DNA of 5,607 bases from contig JAOZRQ010000472.1 of assembly GCA_029940115.1 (NCBI GenBank), positions 1 to 5,607 of the forward strand, written 5' to 3'. Origin of the DNA: Desulfobacterales bacterium. Lineage in GTDB: Bacteria > Desulfobacterota > Desulfobacteria > Desulfobacterales > 4be13. How positions within the stretch are numbered: position 1 is the stretch's first letter; every line of letters begins with the position of its first letter. The position numbers and the translations under genes are program-made. The notes under the pieces were generated by a model. It was not told the origin of the DNA. It saw nothing but the letters and a program-made list of their open reading frames with translations, and made no database searches. Shown here in pieces: positions 1 to 4,474 of this stretch.

Positions 1-41
1 GGCGGAACCACAAACTTTTTGGCTTGAAAAATGTAAACCAT
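1..41 (-). CDS. possible 5' end of the next gene, cut by the window edge
   Basis: An ATG at 41-39 on the minus strand opens a frame of about 13 codons (MVYIFQAKKFVVP) that runs off the window. It lies about 70 bases downstream of the HlyD-type gene stop and in the same direction, so it could be the next gene of an operon. No clear Shine-Dalgarno sequence precedes it and the fragment is too short to identify. It may equally be non-coding. Confidence 0.2.
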   Translation of the reverse strand, partial: MVYIFQAKKFVVP

Positions 42-58
42 AAATGAAGGATGCCGAA

Positions 59-85
59 ACTTGACTTGCAAAAGACTTGGCTTGC
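59..85. repeat. short imperfect direct repeat ACTTGRCTTGC
   Basis: ACTTGACTTGC (59-69) and ACTTGGCTTGC (75-85) differ at one base and start 16 bases apart. They lie between the adaptor gene stop and a possible next start. They could be paired operator half-sites or chance. Nothing else supports a regulatory role. Confidence 0.3.
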
Positions 86-112
86 GTATGGCCCCGCCTC
101 GTACCAGCAGGG

Positions 113-1540
113 TCACAATCCTGCAATTGATCGGATGGCGATCAGCGGCTTTCTGAGAATCTGCATTCCCATGAGCGTTGTCCCTCCGAATATCTTCGCG
201 GAGCCGGTCTGGCCCGGCAGGACTTCCGGAACGGCCCCGCTCCAGACCCCTTCCACAGCCACCGAGGGGACACCGGCTTCTGACAGCTTGATCTCAAAGC
301 CGATTCTCTCGATGACCCCGGAAAGGCTTTGAAGGGGATCACTGTCGAGACGAATCTTCACCCGGGATCCCTTTTTGAGAAACCCGACATCGCTTGCCGG
401 CACCATGATGCGGAGTTTGGTCCGGGAAGGGTCGGCCACGCTGAGGACGACCTGCCCGGTCTTGATCGCCGCGCCGATGAGGGCGTCCGGGTCGTCCAGC
501 ACAATGACACCCGGCTTTGCTGTCCGCACCTCTGCCCGGGCCTGTTGCTTGGCAAAAAAGGTCACATCCGCCTCGGCCCGCTCCACCTCCAATTGCTGAA
601 CCGGGAGCTCGGCCCTGGCTTCCGGGTCCCGATGGGCCTTTCCCTCCAAACGCACCAGCTTTGCCTTGGCCACGGCGACATTCCGGTAAGCCTCGTCAAG
701 GCGTTTGTCGAGCACCCGGGAGTCATATCGGAACAACACCGCATCCCCGTCCACCCCTTGGCCCGGCTGAACCAGAAGGTCCTTCAGGATGCCATCCATC
801 GGCGCAAAGATATGATGGGGCCGATCCGGAACCACCTGAACTGGCGCGGTCACACTCGATGTCACCGGCAGTGCCAAGAATATCAGCAGAAGCAGGGCGA
901 GAATGCTCTGTGCAAGGCGTCTTCCGGGGCGGACAGGTTTCCGGGAGCGAGACAGGCCATGACCGAGAAACAGTGCGGCATGCTGGATCAGCTCAATGTC
1001 CCCCCTTTCCCAGCGATGCCCATGCCAGCGTTCCAGCCACAGCGCGTATCCCGAGGGAACCGTTGCCTCCCCGTCGAGCCAGAGCGGCACCCATAGGATG
1101 CTGGTTCCTCCCATGGCTTGCTGAATTTTGGACTTCGGATGTCGGGGTCCAGACTTCGGACTTTCGGGTTCCCGAGGGATCACCACAGGCGCTTGGCGTT
1201 CCCGGCACTCACGACGGATGGCCCGAATGGCATCGGCAAACGCGCTGTCCTGAGCCGCGGTCCCCCCGCCGGTGACCGCCACAATCGGATGTTTCCCGGC
1301 CATGCGGACGAGAACGGCCCGATCCACGCGGACAAGCTCTGACACGCGGTTCACCGTGAGTGCCGCGGCTTCTTGGGGAACCGGAGTCGAAAGCACCGCG
1401 GAACAGAGGCGGATGAACCGGGCCAGCACCATCTCACGGGCCGCCGCCGGCGGATTGGCTGTTGTCCCCGCTTGACGAGGTATCTGACCCTTGATCCCTG
1501 CCCCCCTGCCCTGACCGTTTTTGGATGATTCTGAATTCAA
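113..1540 (-). CDS. GAF-like / HlyD-family membrane-anchored adaptor (membrane fusion protein)
   Basis: This 475-residue protein appears to be a single-pass inner-membrane adaptor. Residues about 40-195 look like a GAF-type domain (strand pattern around AVLVRMAGKHPIVAV and SILWVPLWL). A hydrophobic segment at about 209-228 follows an Arg-rich stretch, which puts the N-terminal part in the cytoplasm and the rest outside. After it comes a lipoyl-like half motif (IFAPMDGILKDLLVQPGQGV, 244-263), a predicted coiled-coil hairpin (about 272-340), the second half motif (AKPGVIV...GAAIKTGQVVLSVAD) and a beta-barrel-like region, as in HlyD-type adaptors of tripartite export systems. The chosen start is TTG at 1540, with a weak AGGT about 9 bases upstream. 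ATG at 1432 is an alternative that keeps all domains. The partner transporter or peptidase is not in the window. Residues 126-140 (PKS...PKS) are encoded by a low-complexity repeat. The HlyD assignment is firm; the GAF call and the cargo are less sure. Confidence 0.85.
   Translation of the reverse strand: MNSESSKNGQGRGAGIKGQIPRQAGTTANPPAAAREMVLARFIRLCSAVLSTPVPQEAAALTVNRVSELVRVDRAVLVRMAGKHPIVAVTGGGTAAQDSAFADAIRAIRRECRERQAPVVIPREPESPKSGPRHPKSKIQQAMGGTSILWVPLWLDGEATVPSGYALWLERWHGHRWERGDIELIQHAALFLGHGLSRSRKPVRPGRRLAQSILALLLLIFLALPVTSSVTAPVQVVPDRPHHIFAPMDGILKDLLVQPGQGVDGDAVLFRYDSRVLDKRLDEAYRNVAVAKAKLVRLEGKAHRDPEARAELPVQQLEVERAEADVTFFAKQQARAEVRTAKPGVIVLDDPDALIGAAIKTGQVVLSVADPSRTKLRIMVPASDVGFLKKGSRVKIRLDSDPLQSLSGVIERIGFEIKLSEAGVPSVAVEGVWSGAVPEVLPGQTGSAKIFGGTTLMGMQILRKPLIAIRSIAGL
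1131..1168. repeat. GACTTCGGA-type tandem repeat inside the adaptor gene
   Basis: GACTTCGGATGTCGGG (from 1131) and GACTTCGGACTTTCGGG (from 1152) are two imperfect copies with a 21-base period, so the insert keeps the reading frame. They encode two PKS tripeptides seven residues apart (P128-S130 and P135-S137) in what should be a loop of the GAF-like domain. The stretch resembles mobile low-complexity repeats of the TTCGGA type that I have seen scattered in anaerobe genomes. That link is from memory. Confidence 0.6.
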
Positions 1541-1555
1541 AAGAGTTTACCTGTG

Positions 1556-1583
1556 TTTATAAGTTTCAACAGACAACAGACAA
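1556..1583 (-). promoter_or_regulatory. possible sigma70-type promoter for the adaptor gene
   Basis: On the minus strand TTGTCT (1583-1578) and TATAAA (1561-1556) are separated by 16 bases. The -10 lies only 15 bases before the TTG start at 1540, so the leader would be very short. This argues either for a false positive or for the downstream ATG at 1432 as the true start. The -35 part is internally repetitive (TTGTCTG twice). Confidence 0.3.
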
Positions 1584-1609
1584 CTTCATTATCTGTGTAC
1601 AGGACAAGA

Positions 1610-1663
1610 AACCCGGCTTTTTTCTGAACGGCCGGCTTCTCCCGACAGAAAAAAAGCCGGGTT
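1610..1663. repeat. 14-bp perfect inverted repeat (large stem-loop)
   Basis: AACCCGGCTTTTTT (1610-1623) is the exact reverse complement of AAAAAAGCCGGGTT (1650-1663). The 26-base loop itself contains the palindrome GCCGGC (1631-1636). The T and A runs sit on the loop side of the GC part, and no T-run follows either arm, so this is not a standard intrinsic terminator. It could be the ends of a very small repeat element, or a structured element between the CRISPR block and the adaptor gene. Confidence 0.65.
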
Positions 1664-1857
1664 CATTCCCCTCAGACGACCCGGAATCCACTCTCAATCT
1701 CCTTGATCCGCAGCATGGTTCACGGGCACGTTTACGGGTAGGAGTCCTTAAGTTTACACTTATGATGTGCTGACATCTTCCGTGGCCTGTTCATTCCCCG
1801 GCAGATTGTCCTGCAATGGCGCATACAATCGAAACTCCCACTGTTGAGGATTCTCAG

Positions 1858-1875
1858 AAAAATGGGTATCACCCA
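1858..1875 (-). terminator. weak intrinsic terminator after the gRAMP remnant
   Basis: Read on the minus strand, TGGGT-GAT-ACCCA is followed directly by TTTTT, about 70 bases beyond the gRAMP stop at 1946. The stem is only five base pairs with a three-base loop, so termination strength is doubtful. Position and T-run fit the end of the TPR-CHAT/gRAMP transcription unit. Confidence 0.35.
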
Positions 1876-1945
1876 GAGAAAGTGGAACTGGCAACATCTT
1901 GCTGCTAGTTGGAGGCGGGACATTCTCATCTAACGGTTTGATCTG

Positions 1946-2149
1946 TTATTTGATCATCCTTACATTTTTGGCTTCCGGTCCTTTTCTGCCTTGGCTCACA
2001 TCGTAAGTCACACGATCCCCCTCTTTCAATGTCCTGCTACCATCCATTTGTATGGCATTATGATGTACGAATATATCGCCACCTTCATCTTTTTCGATGA
2101 AGCCAAACCTTTTCTTGTCGTTGAACCATTTCACCGTGCCCTTGAGTTG
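1946..2149 (-). other. cold-shock (CSD, OB-fold) domain at the C-terminus of the gRAMP remnant
   Basis: The last 67 residues carry the CspA-type signature: GTVKWFND, then KRFGFIEKDEGG (RNP1, with Arg where most family members have Gly), then DIFVHHNAI (RNP2), LKEGDRVTYDV and a GPEAKNV ending. The aromatic residues that stack on bases (W, F, F, F, H) are in place, so single-strand nucleic-acid binding is plausible. It is in frame with the gRAMP tail, with no stop between, so it is a fused domain and not a separate csp gene. Confidence 0.9.
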
Positions 2150-2761
2150 CTTATCAGGCTGAATTACATTCTGAAGGTTCCCGACAATACGCGGCTCATT
2201 GAACGGCTCGGCTTTTCCTTCTGCTTTGCCGGAACCGGAATTAGCCTTTTGGTGGGAATGGCTTCTCCCAGAATCGGTTCCCTTCTGATGGCCTTTAGCA
2301 CCCTTTGAGTTGCGATTCGAATACAGTTCCCTCAATTTGTCCGCAGAAGTCTCAGCATCTCGACTTAACTTTTCGGAATCCCACGGCTCCCAAGGCGTGA
2401 TCAACCGTGCCTGAAACCGAGGAATGGATGCCTCATCAGACAGCCATTTCTCCTTCAATTCCTCATAGCCCCGCTTGCGATCCGGATCAAGCTTTTTTTC
2501 CAAGTGAGGATATCGGATGGAAACCCCTTTCCCTGGAATTTGCAAAAGGCTTCTCAAATCCCGAATATGCTCAATATCTTCCCATCTTTCTTTTTTAAAC
2601 CATTCTTCAAGCTTATCTTTGCCGGTCCGGACATAGTTCTGTTTTTCTGATAATCTGCTTTCCCATTCTCTGTGGTTTTTGATCTTTTCACACGGTTTCC
2701 TGATGAGAACATCCTTTGCGACTATTCTGACACTTCCCAGCCCAAAGGCTTTCCCATGCCA
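1946..2761 (-). CDS. cas7-11: C-terminal fragment of gRAMP/Cas7-11 (Cas7.4 end and tail) fused to a cold-shock domain
   Basis: The frame is open from 2767 to the stop at 1946 but has no proper start; the first usable codon in the usual sense is a TTG at 2557 without a Shine-Dalgarno, so this is the 3' part of a larger gene. It opens with GKAFGLGSVRI, the conserved glycine-rich end of a Cas7 fold. The gRAMP tail follows: KLEEWFKKE, YPHLEKK, GYEELKEK and LITPWEPW. This lines up with the remembered DiCas7-11 C-terminus, which has LKEWFRDE, YPMLRKK, GYEELK and LTTPWTPW and ends there. In this window the chain continues through about 75 polar residues rich in Lys, Gly, Ser and His. It ends in a complete cold-shock domain (about 67 residues, encoded at 2149-1946) with TVKWFND, RNP1-like KRFGFI and RNP2-like DIFVHH. 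Cold-shock domains bind single-stranded RNA or DNA. Confidence 0.85.
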   Translation of the reverse strand, partial: WHGKAFGLGSVRIVAKDVLIRKPCEKIKNHREWESRLSEKQNYVRTGKDKLEEWFKKERWEDIEHIRDLRSLLQIPGKGVSIRYPHLEKKLDPDRKRGYEELKEKWLSDEASIPRFQARLITPWEPWDSEKLSRDAETSADKLRELYSNRNSKGAKGHQKGTDSGRSHSHQKANSGSGKAEGKAEPFNEPRIVGNLQNVIQPDKQLKGTVKWFNDKKRFGFIEKDEGGDIFVHHNAIQMDGSRTLKEGDRVTYDVSQGRKGPEAKNVRMIK

Positions 2762-3476
2762 AATTGCTCACCCAGAAGATGCCTTTAAATTTTAACGGCT
2801 CACCAGGGCTTCCGGGCAGGGGATAATCATCAAACTTGGCATGTTCCTTGCCGCCTGCGTTCCAGTCTATGGCTACATGGTCGCATCGGATGGGTTGCGA
2901 AAATTGCGTTTCGCTTCGCTTCACTCCATTTTCGCACTCCTTTTGGTCTTTGGGGAGAAGTTCGGCGTCTTCAAAGCGGACATGGCCTCCGGTCTGGTTG
3001 TTGCCGAAGATGCGGCACATGGGGCAGTCGCAGTCGTCGTGGACAATGTCGTGGCATTCGTGAGTCTTGCCAACGAGATAGCGCAGAGGGCCTCTGATAC
3101 CTTCGCCTTTGAGAGAATATACGGCGGTTGGTTCAGGCTTTCCGTCAATATAGACGATCTTTGTCTTTTGAAACATCACCGCGTCAGGGGAGTTTTCGTG
3201 GAGCAGCGCGGCGATGGGGTCGTTTGAGATTACGGGGCATTTGAAGTGAAGCTCGTAATCAATCCGGACGAAAGGAGGGTTTTCAGGTGAAGGAAGTTTG
3301 ATATTTTCTTCACGCGAAAAACCTGCGCTTTTAAGAGATTCTTCTAATTCGTCTTTTTCTAGGCCTATGAAGTTTCTGTTTTCCAGCAGCTTGTGAAAAT
3401 TTTTTCTTGGTTCTTTCTTATGCCTATGATTAAGAGGTATTTTGAAGAACTTCAGATCGGCAAGATAGAAAGCCAT
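2688..3476 (-). CDS. cas7-11: Cas7.3 domain fragment of gRAMP/Cas7-11 (RAMP, type III-E effector)
   Basis: A 262-residue open frame. Residues 1-60 match the end of Cas7.2 and the linker of DiCas7-11 (FYLADLKFFKIPL against RFRMENAKYETL; GLEKDELEESL against GLEELKKRL). Residues 69-235 form the Cas7.3 domain: SNDPIAALL, SPDAVMFQK, YSLKGEGIRGPLR, zinc-finger residues H146, C149, C151 and C154 (HDDCDCPMC), CRIFGNNQTGGHVRFED, DHVAIDWNAGG and KFDDYPLPGSPGEPLKFKGIFW. D98 aligns with the target-cleaving D654 of DiCas7-11. An intact Cas7-11 is about 1,600 residues. Cas7.1, Cas11 and most of Cas7.2 are missing here, and the last about 25 residues after FWV are frameshift product. The ATG at 3476 has no Shine-Dalgarno (ACCTCC precedes it) and lies inside the upstream gene, so it is unlikely to be a native start. 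Confidence 0.88.
   Translation of the reverse strand: MAFYLADLKFFKIPLNHRHKKEPRKNFHKLLENRNFIGLEKDELEESLKSAGFSREENIKLPSPENPPFVRIDYELHFKCPVISNDPIAALLHENSPDAVMFQKTKIVYIDGKPEPTAVYSLKGEGIRGPLRYLVGKTHECHDIVHDDCDCPMCRIFGNNQTGGHVRFEDAELLPKDQKECENGVKRSETQFSQPIRCDHVAIDWNAGGKEHAKFDDYPLPGSPGEPLKFKGIFWVSNLAWESLWAGKCQNSRKGCSHQETV
2746..2785 (-). other. internal deletion junction and frame change in gRAMP
   Basis: Cas7.3 homology runs in one frame through KFKGIFWV (to about 2769). Cas7.4-end homology (GKAFGLGSVRI) starts in another frame at about 2755. The third frame across 2785-2740 reads LLGEQFGMGKPLG, which also resembles a Cas7.4 end, so the junction could instead lie at about 2780 with an additional one-base loss at about 2746. 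Either way DNA for about 700 residues is absent and the reading frame is broken. Confidence 0.65.
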
Positions 3477-4474
3477 TTTGGAGGTTTTTGTCCATTCAGA
3501 GACGAAAGCGCAACGATGTCAGCTCCATCTATTTTTTGGTTCCACGGACCGCTGTCAAAAATATCTCTCAAATAGCTTTCCTCTTTTTCCTCGGCAAAAT
3601 ATCTGAAACAGTAGTTGCCGCCCGAAGCACATCCCTGATTCAAGATGTCCGGGGAGATTAGGGACCATGCAGGCAGGTAAGTGCAACAGACCTGTTGAAA
3701 CAGATACTCCCCTCCGTCACCTCTGGCGGCATGCAAGGGGAGTTGGTGGGTGAAGCCGTGGGGAACGAATATGATGCCTTTAACCTTTTCCGCCAGATCA
3801 AATAAGAACGGCATCTCGTTTCCGATGCTTTGACATAATTCATCAAGCAGTTTGGAACTTTTATGCTTCGGATCCGATTTTCTATATACTTCGCTCCATC
3901 TCTTATAGCAGAACCAAACAGGAGTCATATCAATAGGATAGAAATGCCAGTTCACATCGGATGAACCGTCAGAAGGGTTTATGCCGGCAAGCGCAACTCC
4001 CTGATGTTCATCTTTCAGGTAAAAATGTATGGCCGCCCATCGGTCTGGTATGGCATCAAAAGAAACCGCACCGCTCTTTTTGGGTACGCCTTTTTTGAGA
4101 AGTTTCCTTCTCATCTCACTGTAATCCGGCGCATATATCCCCATGTTGGCTTGGGCTTCAATGAAATAATATTTTTTTCGATGTTCCCTTATCTCCTCTG
4201 CCCTGCCGCTCATCTGGCCGGACAAAAACTGATCCATTTCTCCCCATGTGAGAGCAGTCCTGCTTTTCAGAGAATCTATCACTTGGACCGCTTTCTTCAC
4301 ATTGTTTTCGGACATAGCACCCTCATAGGCCAATTCAAAGAGGGGGGCCAGTCGAGACCAGTATTGCCGGATCTGTAAGCCGAATCCCATGCGTAATTCT
4401 TTTTCATAGCATCGCTTCCATGCATCCCATGCAAGCTTCTGCCAGCCATCAATTTTTTCAGAGCGAATATCCAA
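3452..4474 (-). CDS. C-terminal part of TPR-CHAT, cut off before the catalytic residues
   Basis: A 340-residue frame matching the second half of the type III-E caspase-like protein TPR-CHAT. Residues 11-75 are helical repeat (WQKLAWDAWKRCYEKE, YWSRLAPLFELAY, VIDSLKSR). Residues about 143-340 are the CHAT domain: DRWAAIHFYLKDE, LCQSIGNEMPFLF, GIIFVPHGFTHQLPLHAA, CCTYLPAWSL. Remembered Scalindua TPR-CHAT has close counterparts of each (VVVHFYLNK, IGETMPFLF, LFVPHDFLHRLPLH, CCYLPAWSF). The frame ends PPKWLSILPI where the family continues with ILCHGEA, so the catalytic His and the later catalytic Cys are both absent and peptidase activity is not possible. The TTG start at 4474 directly follows an in-frame TGA and overlaps the upstream frame by 17 bases, which indicates a frameshift and not a separate gene. 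Confidence 0.85.
   Translation of the reverse strand: MDIRSEKIDGWQKLAWDAWKRCYEKELRMGFGLQIRQYWSRLAPLFELAYEGAMSENNVKKAVQVIDSLKSRTALTWGEMDQFLSGQMSGRAEEIREHRKKYYFIEAQANMGIYAPDYSEMRRKLLKKGVPKKSGAVSFDAIPDRWAAIHFYLKDEHQGVALAGINPSDGSSDVNWHFYPIDMTPVWFCYKRWSEVYRKSDPKHKSSKLLDELCQSIGNEMPFLFDLAEKVKGIIFVPHGFTHQLPLHAARGDGGEYLFQQVCCTYLPAWSLISPDILNQGCASGGNYCFRYFAEEKEESYLRDIFDSGPWNQKIDGADIVALSSLNGQKPPKWLSILPI
3461..3470 (-). other. TPR-CHAT / gRAMP deletion junction
   Basis: On the minus strand the CHAT frame reads PPKWLSIL (matching the residues just before the catalytic CHG of Scalindua TPR-CHAT) through 3461. The gRAMP frame reads FYLADLKFF from 3470. The ten bases TTCTATCTTG therefore fit both parents, which is what a deletion through short shared sequence leaves behind. 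The loss would cover the last about 130 residues of CHAT, any intergenic DNA and about 568 residues of gRAMP. Confidence 0.7.

Larger units (their letters stand above)
1541..1945. other. intergenic region between the CRISPR remnant and the adaptor gene
   Basis: About 405 bases without a credible gene. It contains the inverted repeat at 1610-1663, a weak hairpin at 1858-1875 and a possible promoter near 1556-1583. Short open frames on either strand (for example 1732-1929 minus, and a 30-codon plus-strand frame from 1816) have no ribosome binding site and no family resemblance. No direct-repeat/spacer pattern of a CRISPR array is present. The region spans the shift from AT-richer to GC-richer DNA. 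Confidence 0.7.
1946..3476 (-). pseudogene. cas7-11: gRAMP/Cas7-11 with N-terminal and internal deletions plus C-terminal CSD
   Basis: The two gRAMP-matching frames (3470 to about 2772, and 2761-1946) follow each other in the same order as in one Cas7-11 protein but in different frames. Relative to DiCas7-11, about the first 568 residues are missing before the first piece. About 700 residues (rest of Cas7.3, the linker, Cas7.4 and its large insertion) are missing between the pieces. Cas7-11 is the single-protein effector of type III-E that processes its own crRNA and cuts target RNA at two sites. The processing site (H43 region) and the first cutting site (D429) are lost here; only the second (D654 equivalent) remains. 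A broken gene is the best reading. An assembly collapse across the repeated Cas7 domains is the main alternative. Confidence 0.75.

Noticed and set aside
329..1275. long plus-strand open frames opposite the adaptor gene
   Set aside because: They are antisense shadows of a GC-rich gene, with Pro/Arg/Gly-rich products and no family resemblance. The minus-strand frame has clear HlyD features.
1732..1929. 65-codon minus-strand open frame
   Set aside because: It has no ribosome binding site and an odd composition (Cys, Arg, His clusters), and it contains the putative terminator hairpin. It is non-coding by appearance.
1541..1945. CRISPR array next to the type III-E remnant
   Set aside because: No repeated unit of 28-37 bases with regular spacing was found. 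CACGGAAGATGTCAGC on the minus strand near 1770-1790 faintly recalls the end of a known type III-E repeat, but it occurs once and the match is partial.
1946..2557. independent cold-shock gene starting at 2557
   Set aside because: The start would be TTG without a ribosome binding site, and gRAMP-tail homology continues upstream in the same frame to about 2761.
2841..3227. 128-codon plus-strand open frame
   Set aside because: It lies fully opposite the Cas7.3 domain, which has many conserved motifs. The plus-strand product has none.
3740..3780. CHAT catalytic histidine in FVPHGFTHQLPLH
   Set aside because: This motif matches LFVPHDFLHRLPLH in Scalindua TPR-CHAT, an early structural strand. The catalytic CHG lies further on and is lost in the deletion.
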